From UBA4582 sp964228885 (GTDB lineage: Bacteria > Pseudomonadota > Gammaproteobacteria > Pseudomonadales > Azotimanducaceae): 47,020 nucleotides of DNA. Shown here in pieces: positions 8,344 through 16,735 of the stretch. Position 1 is the first letter of the stretch. Every line of letters starts with the position of its first letter. The position numbers and the translations under genes were made by a program. Under the pieces are notes generated by a model that saw only the letters and a program-made list of their open reading frames with translations, was not told the DNA's origin and did no database searches. The stretch is from positions 1-47,020 of the forward strand of contig CAXRCG010000209.1 of assembly GCA_964228885.1 (NCBI GenBank). Reading direction: 5' to 3'.

Positions 8344-8955
8344 CTACGAGTCCTGATCTGCAGCTTCGTCGATAAAACGCCGGAGCTCATTATATTCATT
8401 AGTTACACGATATTGAGGAAACTCCTCAATGACATTCGCAGGCGAGCGGAATAGAAAACCTGCGTCTGCTTCCTCAAGCATGGTGGTATCGTTATAGGAG
8501 TCTCCCGCTGCAAAAACCCTAAAATTTAGGCTCTGCAAGGCCCTAACGGACATGCGTTTCGGATCTTTTTGCCTGATCTTATAGTCTGTTACCGCGCCAT
8601 CCGGTTGAACGACCAGTTTGTGACAAAAGATCGTTGGCCATTTCATTTGCTCTACTAAAGGTTTTGCGAACTCGTAAAATGTGTCAGACAAAATGACCAG
8701 TTGGTACTGCTCTCGCAAGCTATCGAGGAAATCCACTGCACCGTCCAATGGACTTAACATTGCAATAACTTCCTGAATATCTCTGAGTTTGAGGTTGTTT
8801 TCCGCAAGAATCGCCAATCGTTGTTGCATCAGCACGTCGTAATCCGGGATGTCCCTTGTGGTCGCTTTCAGCGCCTCGATACCAGTTTTTTCCGCAAATT
8901 CGATCCAAATTTCAGGGACTAATACCCCTTCCATATCCAAGCAAACAATATCCAT
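8344..8955 (-). CDS. thrH: Phosphoserine phosphatase / phosphoserine:homoserine phosphotransferase ThrH
   Basis: The 203-residue HAD-family protein is close to Pseudomonas ThrH over its whole length. Motif I is LDMEGVLVPE with the nucleophile Asp7 and the general acid Glu9; motif II is ILSDTFYEF; motif IV is AAGDSYNDTTML. ThrH dephosphorylates phosphoserine and can pass the phosphate to homoserine, linking serine and threonine synthesis. In Pseudomonas it lies near cysB, as here. serC in the same window supplies the preceding step of serine synthesis. It is convergent with the lysine operon. Confidence 0.95.
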   Translation of the reverse strand: MDIVCLDMEGVLVPEIWIEFAEKTGIEALKATTRDIPDYDVLMQQRLAILAENNLKLRDIQEVIAMLSPLDGAVDFLDSLREQYQLVILSDTFYEFAKPLVEQMKWPTIFCHKLVVQPDGAVTDYKIRQKDPKRMSVRALQSLNFRVFAAGDSYNDTTMLEEADAGFLFRSPANVIEEFPQYRVTNEYNELRRFIDEAADQDS

Positions 8956-9143
8956 AACTATCCTATAAGCTGTCGAAAAATATTTTACGTGTTTCTCTGG
9001 AAACCCCGAATCTCCTACTTTGGTGCACTTCTAGCTTTTCGATGCCATTTCTTAAGTAATGGAGATTTGAAATTACCCACTAAACAGCCCTTCTTACGTG
9101 AGAACAAGAACCATTCGGGTAACGCGCTTCAGCTAACCACTAT

Positions 9144-10118
9144 TTATTTTGAAGGTAATCTAAGGGGTTGAAACAGTTCTTCTAACTCAGACCGGTTACT
9201 TTTCCCGAGTGCCATATTAACCATTTCACGACTAAGATGGGGTGCAAAATGCTCGACAAATTCGTACATATAGCCGCGGAGAAAAGTGCCTCTTCGGCAA
9301 CCGATGACTGTTGTACTTGGCTCGAACAGGTGACTCGCATCAAGAGCAACCAAATCAGCATCTTTTTCCTTATCATGCGCCATGTGCGCAACAATACCTA
9401 TGCCAAGCCCAAGTCTGACATATGTTTTGATGACGTCTGCATCGGTTGCAGTAAAAACCACCTTGGGCTCTAGACCAAGCTTGATAAAGGCCTCGTCAAG
9501 CTTCGATCGGCCAGTGAAACCAAAAACGTAAGTGACAATAGGATACTCGGCAACCAGCTCAAGGGTAAGTTTATCGGCTTTAGCGAGCGGATGACCTTTC
9601 GGCACCAATATACAACGATTCCAGTTATAACAGGGCATCATAATGAGGTCACCGAACAACTCCAAACCCTCGGTTGCGATGGCAAAGTCAACCAGGCCTT
9701 CGGCTGCCATTTCCGCAATCTGGATCGGACTACCCTGATGCATGTGCAAAGAAACTTCGGGATATTTCTCAATGAACTTTGTAATCACATCCGGTAGCGC
9801 ATATCGAGCCTGAGTGTGAGTTGTCGCGATTGAGAGACTGCCCTTTTTCTCATTACTAAATTCCTGAGCTACCTGTTTAATGCTCTCGACTTTTCGGAGG
9901 ATTTCTCCCGCTTTCTCTATAATCGTTTCACCCGCGGGTGTTACTCGCGTCAGGTGCTTACCACTTCGAGCGAACACTTCAACACCGAGTTCATCTTCTA
10001 GTAGTTTTATCTGCTTGCTGATACCAGGTTGCGATGTATAGAGACTCTGAGCTGTCGCGGAAACATTGAGGTCGTGGTGCGCAACTTCCCAGATATATCT
10101 AAGTTGTTGGAGTTTCAT
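9144..10118 (-). CDS. cysB: LysR-type regulator of cysteine biosynthesis CysB
   Basis: The 324-residue protein is the length of CysB. The N-terminal MKLQQLRYIWEVAHHDLNVS with the helix-turn-helix SATAQSLYTSQPGISKQIK is nearly diagnostic, and the effector domain contains TTHTQARYALPDVI and TDADVIKTYVRLGLGIGI. CysB activates sulfate uptake and cysteine synthesis genes when O-acetylserine or N-acetylserine accumulates. Its genomic partner thrH lies 188 bases downstream on the same strand; that gap shows no other gene and no clear terminator. Confidence 0.96.
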   Translation of the reverse strand: MKLQQLRYIWEVAHHDLNVSATAQSLYTSQPGISKQIKLLEDELGVEVFARSGKHLTRVTPAGETIIEKAGEILRKVESIKQVAQEFSNEKKGSLSIATTHTQARYALPDVITKFIEKYPEVSLHMHQGSPIQIAEMAAEGLVDFAIATEGLELFGDLIMMPCYNWNRCILVPKGHPLAKADKLTLELVAEYPIVTYVFGFTGRSKLDEAFIKLGLEPKVVFTATDADVIKTYVRLGLGIGIVAHMAHDKEKDADLVALDASHLFEPSTTVIGCRRGTFLRGYMYEFVEHFAPHLSREMVNMALGKSNRSELEELFQPLRLPSK

Positions 10119-10285
10119 GATTTATTCACCGTTTAAAATACATAGGCCAAGGACACTGGACGTTTAAGAAGGTATAAAATCTCGCGCAATTCATACCGTC
10201 ACATTCATATTTATATTCGCTAATGATCTAAGAAAAACAACAAGTATATCAGAAAAGCATATAAATAATGTTGAGATCTATCAAA

Positions 10286-11188
10286 TTATTCCACGGTATT
10301 GATCACGCCGTGCGGTACGTGAGCAGTGGGGGCTACTTCTCTCGCAAGCTGGCAGTGTTCCGGCTGGTCATCAAAAAACACGTCGGTGCCGTAGGCCTGC
10401 AAAAATTCGGCTTTCGGCATACCGCCAAGAAACAGCGATTCATCCAGCCGAATATCCCAGTCCCGAAGTGTCTTGATCACTCTCTCGTGTGCGGGTGCAG
10501 CACGCGCCGTAACCAATGCTGTTCTAATCGGGCACTCGCTAGAAGAAAATTCGTTCTGCAAATCGTGAAGCGCTTCAAGAAAAGACTTAAACGGCCCACC
10601 CATTAGAGGTTTGTCGGCTGCGGCTTTTTCACTCTCAGCAAACGCTTTCAGACCAGATGCCTGAAATAATCGTTCCGCTTCGTCGGAAAACAACACAGCA
10701 TCACCATCAAACGCAAATTTCAGCACTTCGGATTCAACTTCAGATTTTGCTGAGGGTAATATACTCGCCGCTGCAGCACCCGTTTCCAGCGCGGCTCGAA
10801 CATCACTGGCATGAGTTGAGAGGAAAAGGTCGCAATGAAATGGCCCCATGTATCTATAAGGCGCGCTTCCACCGGTAAATGCCGCCCGTTTTATTGGTAA
10901 GTTGTGGTGTTGTATCGAGTTAAACACTCGCAAACCCGTGTCGGCAGTGTTTCTGGACAGCAAAATGACTTCAACGCGGTCTGCAAGCCCGAGCAAAGTA
11001 TTGATTTGCAGTAATTTGCGAACTAAATAGAATGCATCGCCAGGAGCAAGAGGTTCGTGTTCTCTCGCTATTTGATAGGCAGCGTAAGCGGCAACACCCT
11101 CAGATTGATAAATATTATCACTCTCGGAAAGATCGAACAGTGCGCTACTTGAAGTTGCAACAACTAGTTTCTTTGATTTGCCCGACAT
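10286..11188 (-). CDS. Cytosolic 5'-nucleotidase (NT5C1 type)
   Basis: The 300-residue soluble protein belongs to the 5'-nucleotidase family related to vertebrate cytosolic 5'-nucleotidase IA. Motifs are VEVILLSRNTADTGLRVFNSI (about 72-92), FTGGSAPYRYM, the DxD nucleophile motif FDGDAVLFSDE (160-170), TARAAPAHERVI and a C-terminal FFDDQPEHC. It should dephosphorylate nucleoside 5'-monophosphates. There is no signal peptide. It is transcribed alone, upstream of cysB and divergent from the RDD gene; its start region overlaps only non-coding sequence of that neighbour. Confidence 0.88.
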   Translation of the reverse strand: MSGKSKKLVVATSSSALFDLSESDNIYQSEGVAAYAAYQIAREHEPLAPGDAFYLVRKLLQINTLLGLADRVEVILLSRNTADTGLRVFNSIQHHNLPIKRAAFTGGSAPYRYMGPFHCDLFLSTHASDVRAALETGAAAASILPSAKSEVESEVLKFAFDGDAVLFSDEAERLFQASGLKAFAESEKAAADKPLMGGPFKSFLEALHDLQNEFSSSECPIRTALVTARAAPAHERVIKTLRDWDIRLDESLFLGGMPKAEFLQAYGTDVFFDDQPEHCQLAREVAPTAHVPHGVINTVE

Positions 11189-11348
11189 TGATAAAACCCG
11201 CTACTCTGGCATCACCAAGTTAACGCGGTTTTATCCGGAAATAAAGTCATTGTTAAATTCAGCGCCTTGCTGCAAATGCAGCGCTTGTTATGAAAGTATG
11301 AAGATCGGAGCCAAAAGTTTAGTTATGTGGTTAAAAGGCCAAAACAAA

Positions 11349-11804
11349 ATGCTGAGGAGGACTCAAATAGAACTGAAGCACGTTGCGCTTTGGGTCAGGT
11401 TACAGGCTTTCATTATCGATAGTTTGCTGATTATGGCCATACTTTTACTTGTTACACTAATTATCCCTGCTCCTGAGAGTCTTAGCGTGGTTGATGTGAC
11501 GAAGCAGGAAGCGCTGCTGGCGCTAGTACCGGCGCTGCTCGCTCGTCCAGGATTTGATGCAATGTTCGCTGCAGTGGTCTTTTTGCTGCTCTGGAATTTG
11601 ATTCAATCGAGCCTTGAGAAAACAGTATTTGGTGGCCAAACTATTGATTTCTCCGAGCCAAGTGCGATGCATAGCCAACTACTTGTCCGCTGTTTAGGTT
11701 ACTTTGTTAGTCGATTTTGTATTGGACTCGGGTTCATCGGATTGCTTTTGATCCAAAGAAACATGGACGGCATGACAAACACGCGGGTTCCCTCGTTAGC
11801 TTAG
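11349..11804 (+). CDS. RDD family integral membrane protein
   Basis: From ATG 11349 the protein has 151 residues with three hydrophobic segments. It shows the RDD pattern: Arg in LWVRLQAFIIDSLLIM, a central KTVFGGQTIDF and LLVRCLGYFVSRFCIGLGFIG. The family is thought to include transport or membrane-assembly factors, but no activity can be assigned. The usual final Trp-His-Asp motif is replaced by a loosely similar NMDGMTNTRV stretch, so the C-terminus is unusual. The frame is open upstream to 11178, but that part overlaps the divergent nucleotidase start and looks non-coding; ATG 11325 is another possible start. Confidence 0.75.
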   Translation: MLRRTQIELKHVALWVRLQAFIIDSLLIMAILLLVTLIIPAPESLSVVDVTKQEALLALVPALLARPGFDAMFAAVVFLLLWNLIQSSLEKTVFGGQTIDFSEPSAMHSQLLVRCLGYFVSRFCIGLGFIGLLLIQRNMDGMTNTRVPSLA

Positions 11805-11834
11805 GCACACCGGATAAATCAGAGTTGATGCAAA

Positions 11835-12254
11835 ATGAATGAACGCACAGTAGCCTATCTTGTCGATTCCTTCGACCTCTTGTCCGACTTGTACAACGAC
11901 TGCGATGAAACAGATGCCCTTCAATTATCCGAGATAGCCATCGAGATAGAATCAACCCGAGCCCTTGAAATAAGAGCAAAATCAAGTATTGCTATCTCAA
12001 AGCAATTGGAAATCAAACTCCTAGCTGTGGATCGGTTGATCACCAAACGAGTTGCTGAGAGGCTTGCCTATTATGCTCTACCGAGAGATATCGAAGGTGA
12101 GAACGAGAAAGGGTTGTTAACGCCCGAAGTGACTCAAATGTTACGAAAGCACTACCAATTGGCTGACGTTTGGGACGAAGATTTTCAGCTTCGTGAAGAG
12201 CTCGCGAGCATACTCACTTTGGTAGACGATCAATATACCCGAGACAAGCAATAG
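11835..12254 (+). CDS. Uncharacterised acidic helical protein
   Basis: I do not recognise this 139-residue protein. It is soluble, with no signal peptide or membrane segment, rich in Glu, Asp, Leu and Ile, and probably all-helical. The C-terminal part (TPEVTQMLRKHYQLADVWDE) hints at a small domain. It starts 30 bases after the RDD gene on the same strand, so the two may be co-transcribed. Regular codon use and a full-length frame support it being real. Confidence 0.55.
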   Translation: MNERTVAYLVDSFDLLSDLYNDCDETDALQLSEIAIEIESTRALEIRAKSSIAISKQLEIKLLAVDRLITKRVAERLAYYALPRDIEGENEKGLLTPEVTQMLRKHYQLADVWDEDFQLREELASILTLVDDQYTRDKQ

Positions 12255-12549
12255 ACAAAGCGTTTGCTTTTCGCAAACCTATTAATTGCAGGGATAGTGC
12301 CAACCCAGCGTTTACGTTGCCTTGAATATCATGGAACAGCATTTGAGCGATCATGATATCTTTGTAGGAGGCAAGTACTCCATCGCTGATATTTAGTGAG
12401 GTATGGGTACACACCCGTCGAAGATGAAAGCGGGTACGATCTCGCCAGATAGACTGCAATAAACTACTGGTTTCAGCTTGTGGGTAATTACCGTGTGGTC
12501 TATCAAAAAGGACTTGACACCATTACCGAATATTTTGAAGGTTAGACCG

Positions 12550-13200
12550 ATGTATAAAGCTTACATTTTCGATCTGGACGGGACCCTGCTCGATACGCTC
12601 GAGAGTTTGGCTAATTGTTACAATAGAGCCCTGAGCGCCCATGGATATCCCACCCACGAGGTGGATGCTTACCGCTATTTTATTGGTGATGGGGCAGAGA
12701 AGTGCGTTACGCGGTGTCTGCCTGAGGCAGCCCGAAAGCCACAGACTATTGCTAGACTAATGGCCACTCAGCGAGAGGACTATCAAATCACTTGGCAAGA
12801 AAGCGCTGCGCCCTACCCTGGCATATCAGCATTACTCAGCTCCCTCGCAGAACGCCGCGTTCCCATCGCGGTGCTGTCTAACAAAGACCAGTCTTTCACC
12901 GAATCATGCGTCAAGTACTTTTTACCTGATTATAGGTTTGATCCGGTGGTTGGTTATTCTTTAACGACACCCCATAAACCTGACCCAACCGGTGCGAAGA
13001 CAATCGCGGCAAACTGGGGAATTGCGCCTGAACATATTGCTTTCGTTGGGGATACGTCGATGGATATCGAGACGGCGAATAAAAGCGGCATGAACGCGAT
13101 CGGTGTCCTGTGGGGTTTCCGAACCAAACAGGAATTGCAAGACGCGGGCGCGAAGCATATTGTAGGAAGCCCGGAAGAAATACTGGACCTAAGCCCATGA
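12550..13200 (+). CDS. gph: Phosphoglycolate phosphatase-like HAD hydrolase
   Basis: The 216-residue protein is a HAD-IA phosphatase. Motif I is FDLDGTLLDT with the nucleophile Asp8 and acid/base Asp10, motif II is VLSNKD, motif III lies in TTPHKPDPTG, and motif IV is FVGDTSMDIETA; the four-helix cap follows motif I. Gph removes 2-phosphoglycolate arising from DNA repair, but related HAD enzymes accept other phosphates. The ATG at 12550 is preceded by GAAGG and fixes the start. The aminotransferase gene overlaps its stop as ATGA. Confidence 0.8.
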   Translation: MYKAYIFDLDGTLLDTLESLANCYNRALSAHGYPTHEVDAYRYFIGDGAEKCVTRCLPEAARKPQTIARLMATQREDYQITWQESAAPYPGISALLSSLAERRVPIAVLSNKDQSFTESCVKYFLPDYRFDPVVGYSLTTPHKPDPTGAKTIAANWGIAPEHIAFVGDTSMDIETANKSGMNAIGVLWGFRTKQELQDAGAKHIVGSPEEILDLSP

Positions 13201-14540
13201 GCGAATCAATCAAAAACCTAAACCACAATCTTGTGCCGGATAACCTTGACAGCTATTGGATGCCGTTTACTCCAAATAGACAATTCAAGGAGAATCCAAG
13301 GTTTATCGTTTCCGCAAGAGGTATGCACTACTTCGACAGTAACGACCACAAAATTCTTGATGGCTCGGCAGGTCTATGGTGCGTTAATGCGGGCCACTAC
13401 AGAGAGGAGATTAACACGGCCGTTCAAGAACAGTTGAGTTCACTCGACTTTGCCCATTCGTTTAACTCTGGACATCCCCATGCGTTTAATTTCGCGAATC
13501 GACTCGTTCAACATTTTCCAGATCCACTCAATCATGTGTTTTTTACTAATTCAGGTTCTGAGTCTGTTGATACCGCATTAAAAATTGCGCTTGCTTACCA
13601 GAAATCCATTGGCCAGGGTTCACGACAGCGATTGGTAGGAAGGGAAAAAGGTTACCATGGCATGGGCTTTGGTGGCGTGTCCGTTGGCGGTCTGGTTAAG
13701 AACCGAGCCGCATTTGGTATGTTGCTACCTGGCACAGACCATATCAGACATACCCTGGATATTGAGCGAAATGCTTTCTCCAAGGGTTTACCGCCACATG
13801 GTGCTGAACTGGCTGATGACCTTCAACGACTGGTTGATCTCCATGGGGCTGAGACGATTGCGGCGGTTATCGTTGAACCAGTCGCAGGGGCAGGCGGTGT
13901 CATTCTGCCACCACAGGGCTATCTGGAACGACTAAGAGAAATTTGCACTGAAAATGGTATTTTGCTTATTTTCGACGAGGTCATTACCGGGTTCGGCCGC
14001 CTTGGTGCAACCTGCGCTGCTGAACGTTTCGGTGTCATTCCTGACATCATGACCACCGCAAAAGGTATTACTAATGCAACCATTCCAATGGGAGCAGTAT
14101 TTGTCAGTGAAACAGTCTATCAGGCGTTTATGGCGGCGGATGATCCTGGGGTTGAGCTAAGCCATGGTTACACCTATTCCGGCCATCCGGTGGCTTGTGC
14201 AGCGGGAAACGCGACGCTCGATATCTTTGAAAAAGAGGGTTTGTTTGAACGTGGATCATCACTTCAGGATTACTGGAATAGCGCCGCCATGAGCCTCAAG
14301 GGCACAGCCAATGTGGTTGATGTTAGGTGTTATGCATTAATCGGCGCTATTGAATTCTCAAGCCGCCCTGGCGCCGTAGGCCAGCGAGGTGTTGATATAG
14401 GCAAGAAGGCCTACGAATTAGGACTCTGGTGCCGGAACATTGGAGACAGCATAGTGCTTTCGCCGCCATTGACGATTACTGAATCTGAAATTGACGATAT
14501 TTTTAGTATCATTCAGGAAGCTGCACTAGCTGTGGATTAG
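13197..14540 (+). CDS. Omega-amino acid:pyruvate aminotransferase (class III, PLP)
   Basis: From ATG 13197, which overlaps the gph stop, the protein has 447 residues, typical of beta-alanine:pyruvate and other omega-aminotransferases. The N-terminal YWMPFTPNRQFKENPR, LDGSAGLWCVNAGH, TNSGSESVDTALKIA (PLP phosphate contacts), FDEVITGFGRLG with Asp260, and TTAKGITN with the Schiff-base Lys289 are all in place. It moves an amino group from an omega-amino acid or amine to pyruvate, giving a semialdehyde and alanine. The exact donor is not readable from sequence. Confidence 0.88.
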   Translation: MSESIKNLNHNLVPDNLDSYWMPFTPNRQFKENPRFIVSARGMHYFDSNDHKILDGSAGLWCVNAGHYREEINTAVQEQLSSLDFAHSFNSGHPHAFNFANRLVQHFPDPLNHVFFTNSGSESVDTALKIALAYQKSIGQGSRQRLVGREKGYHGMGFGGVSVGGLVKNRAAFGMLLPGTDHIRHTLDIERNAFSKGLPPHGAELADDLQRLVDLHGAETIAAVIVEPVAGAGGVILPPQGYLERLREICTENGILLIFDEVITGFGRLGATCAAERFGVIPDIMTTAKGITNATIPMGAVFVSETVYQAFMAADDPGVELSHGYTYSGHPVACAAGNATLDIFEKEGLFERGSSLQDYWNSAAMSLKGTANVVDVRCYALIGAIEFSSRPGAVGQRGVDIGKKAYELGLWCRNIGDSIVLSPPLTITESEIDDIFSIIQEAALAVD

Positions 14541-14561
14541 TTTCACGTCATGGCAGGGCTA

Positions 14562-14596
14562 TGACTCAATGACAAACTGACTATTGTTTTGAGTCA
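14562..14596 (+). terminator. Inverted repeat after the aminotransferase gene
   Basis: TGACTCAA (14562-14569) and TTGAGTCA (14589-14596) are an exact 8-base inverted repeat with a 19-base loop, 21 bases after the stop codon. No U-tract follows; instead there is a C-rich stretch. It may stabilise the 3' end or mark a Rho-type end. Confidence 0.3.
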
Positions 14597-14726
14597 ACCT
14601 CTGCCTCCCTCCTCCCCTTATTATTCATGTTAGTATTTTTAGCCAGATACATGTTGGCTTAAACGAATTCGATGAATTTACCCGTGCTATCAAAAATATT
14701 CTTGTGAATGTCACCCTATAAAATCA

Positions 14727-14740
14727 ATAGTAATTACTAT
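14727..14740. promoter_or_regulatory. Perfect 14-base palindrome, candidate operator
   Basis: ATAGTAATTACTAT is fully self-complementary and lies 60 bases before the SDR gene, four bases after a TATAAA (14717-14722) that could be a -10 box. No good -35 accompanies that box. The arrangement resembles an operator for a dimeric repressor, but no regulator gene is adjacent. Confidence 0.3.
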
Positions 14741-14800
14741 CACAGGGGCTTCACCTTGATGTTTAGTTATGACATGGTAACGTTTTTTTAGGAGCACATT

Positions 14801-15583
14801 ATGAACCTGAAAGGTAAGAATGTAGTCGTAACCGGTGGCGCCAGCGGTATCGGAAAAGCCATGGCTAGCCGGTTTATAGAGGAAGGTGCGGCGCAGGTTG
14901 TCATTGCAGACATCAATGGTGAAGTGCTCCAGGATGTGGCGAAAGAAATTGGCGCCACCGCGATAACAACTGATGTTTCGAAGGAATCAGATGTAATCAA
15001 CCTTATCCGGACAACTGAATCAATGCACGGTCATATCGATTTGCTTTGTAACAATGCGGGTATAGGTGTTGGTGTCGGGCCAGAGACAGCGAATGAAGAT
15101 TGGCAACGTATTTGGGAAATTAATGTCATGGCCCATGTCTATGGTGCCAGAGCTGCACTGCCAGCGATGCTTTCCAGAGGGCAGGGATACATGCTTAACA
15201 CAGCCTCTGCTGCCGGGTTATTGACGCAGATCGGATCCGCACCGTACGCGGTGACAAAACATGCCGCAGTCGGTTTTGCAGAATGGCTTGCAGTTACCTA
15301 CGGAGAGCGCGGCATTGTTACTTCGGTGCTGTGTCCACAAGCAGTAAATACCGCAATGACAGCGAATACCGAAAATGGCGGTGTCGCTGGCGTGGATGGC
15401 ATGATGGAACCGGAAGAACTCTGCAATTCTGTCGTCGAAGCGCTCGGCGATGAGCGTTTTCTCATTTTGCCTCATCCAGAGGTGCTCACCTATATGCAAC
15501 GTAAAACGAGTGACTACGACCGCTGGATTGGCGGTATGCAACGCTTACAAGCGCGATATGGGGACGACGCTTTTCCAAGCTAA
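14801..15583 (+). CDS. Short-chain dehydrogenase/reductase
   Basis: The 260-residue classical SDR has the cofactor motif TGGASGIG (11-18), an acidic residue after strand two (IADING, suggesting NAD(H)), NNAG (84-87), and the catalytic Ser136, Tyr149 and Lys153. A good ribosome site (TAGGAG) sets the start. It sits alone between the omega-aminotransferase and metA. The substrate cannot be deduced from the sequence. Confidence 0.88.
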   Translation: MNLKGKNVVVTGGASGIGKAMASRFIEEGAAQVVIADINGEVLQDVAKEIGATAITTDVSKESDVINLIRTTESMHGHIDLLCNNAGIGVGVGPETANEDWQRIWEINVMAHVYGARAALPAMLSRGQGYMLNTASAAGLLTQIGSAPYAVTKHAAVGFAEWLAVTYGERGIVTSVLCPQAVNTAMTANTENGGVAGVDGMMEPEELCNSVVEALGDERFLILPHPEVLTYMQRKTSDYDRWIGGMQRLQARYGDDAFPS

Positions 15584-15605
15584 AGCCAGTTATGTCATTT
15601 GGCGA

Positions 15606-15633
15606 TTGATCTATGACTCGCCAAGGTTATAAT
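15606..15633 (+). promoter_or_regulatory. metA promoter
   Basis: TTGATC (15606-15611) and a perfect TATAAT (15628-15633) are separated by 16 bases. Transcription would start near 15640, five to six bases before the SAM-II aptamer, the short leader usual for this riboswitch class. Confidence 0.75.
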
Positions 15634-15645
15634 ACTGGTAGTACA

Positions 15646-15694
15646 AGCGCCGATTTGAATCAGATTGCGGGCGCTCAAAAAATCCAGCTAAAGA
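15646..15694 (+). promoter_or_regulatory. SAM-II riboswitch aptamer controlling metA
   Basis: The segment folds as the SAM-II H-type pseudoknot. P1 is AGCGCC (15646-15651) with GGCGCT (15670-15675), six perfect pairs. The loop contains the conserved GATTTG and TTGC; GATT (15663-15666) pairs with AATC (15681-15684) to form P2; the 3' end carries AGCTAAAG, matching the invariant GCTAAA of the class. Spacing agrees with the known SAM-II consensus as I remember it. Binding of S-adenosylmethionine should reduce metA expression. SAM-II is mainly known from Alphaproteobacteria, where it often precedes metA or metX. Confidence 0.9.
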
Positions 15695-15698
15695 GTTG

Positions 15699-15736
15699 AA
15701 ACCTGCTTTAGCTGTTAGCTAAACAGGTTTTTTTTT
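15699..15736 (+). terminator. Intrinsic terminator of the metA SAM-II riboswitch
   Basis: AACCTG pairs with CAGGTT and TTTAGC with GCTAAA around a TGTTA loop, followed by nine Ts (15728-15736). CTTTAGCTG in its 5' arm (15706-15714) is the exact complement of CAGCTAAAG (15685-15693) in the aptamer. The alternative pairing is therefore a nine-base-pair antiterminator that destroys both aptamer and terminator. When SAM holds the aptamer, the terminator can form. Confidence 0.92.
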
Positions 15737-15803
15737 GCCGTTTAGTTAACAGCGAAGGCATAGAAAACGAGTTAGACCATTTTTTCAGTTCAGAAGGTGA
15801 AAA

Positions 15804-16730
15804 ATGCCGCTGCGAATCCCAGACGAGTTACCCGCCACAAAGATTCTTCAAGATGAAAATATCTTCTGCATGACAGACAGCTTCGCTGCTCATCAAGATA
15901 TTAGACCCTTACGTGTGCTGCTTCTAAATCTTATGCCTAAGAAAATAGAAACAGAGATACACCTCATGCGTATGCTGTCGAATTCCCCGCTTCAGGTACA
16001 TATAGAACTCATGCACATCGGCGAGAAGAAATCCAAAAACACACCGATCGAGCATATGGAGTCATTTTATAAAAGCTTTGATGAAATTAAGACTGAGAAA
16101 TACGACGGCATGATTATCACTGGAGCGCCACTAGGTCAGGTACCCTTTGCTGAGGTGCTGTTCTGGGACGAGTTAGTCCAAATCATGGACTGGACTCGAC
16201 AGCATGTGACGTCTGTGATGTATCTGTGTTGGGGTGTGCAAGCTTCAATGTATCACCGCTATGGCATCCAAAAAAAAGTTCTAGATAAGAAGATATCAGG
16301 TGTATACGACCACCGTGTCATCGCGCCACTCGCTCCCGTGATCAGGGGCTTTGACGACACGTTTGATGCGCCTCATTCTAGATTCGCCGAAGTACCCTCG
16401 GAAGAGATAGAAAAAAACGACGAACTGGAAATTATTGCGGTTTCTGATGTCGCTGGTCCTTACATTGTCGGCCGCAAAGACGGCAGAGAACTATTTGTCA
16501 CAGGACATGCCGAGTATGAGCCGTTAAGCCTGAAATCCGAGTACGAGCGCGATCTAGATACCGGGATGAATCCACCTATGCCGGAGAACTACTTCCCCGA
16601 TGATGACCCGACGAGGCACCCCATCGTCACCTGGAAAAGTCACGGAAATTTATTGTTCGCCAATTGGCTCAACTATTACGTTTATCAGCTAACGCCGTTT
16701 GATGCTTCCCTAATTGGCAGCAACAGATAA
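15804..16730 (+). CDS. metA: Homoserine O-succinyltransferase MetA
   Basis: The 308-residue cytoplasmic enzyme activates homoserine for methionine synthesis. It aligns without gaps to E. coli MetA through the active site: nucleophile Cys142 (YLCWGVQ), and His235 and Glu237 in TGHAEYEP. Residue 111, which separates acyl donors in this family, is Gly (TGAPLG), as in the succinyl-CoA-using E. coli enzyme, rather than the Glu of acetyl-CoA users. A clear AAGGTG precedes the ATG. Expression is predicted to be controlled by the SAM-II riboswitch and terminator in its leader. Confidence 0.95.
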   Translation: MPLRIPDELPATKILQDENIFCMTDSFAAHQDIRPLRVLLLNLMPKKIETEIHLMRMLSNSPLQVHIELMHIGEKKSKNTPIEHMESFYKSFDEIKTEKYDGMIITGAPLGQVPFAEVLFWDELVQIMDWTRQHVTSVMYLCWGVQASMYHRYGIQKKVLDKKISGVYDHRVIAPLAPVIRGFDDTFDAPHSRFAEVPSEEIEKNDELEIIAVSDVAGPYIVGRKDGRELFVTGHAEYEPLSLKSEYERDLDTGMNPPMPENYFPDDDPTRHPIVTWKSHGNLLFANWLNYYVYQLTPFDASLIGSNR

Positions 16731-16735
16731 CAGGG

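Noticed and set aside
12214..12459. 81-residue minus-strand frame between the unknown protein and gph
   Set aside because: It overlaps the end of the plus-strand gene and has no supporting motif.
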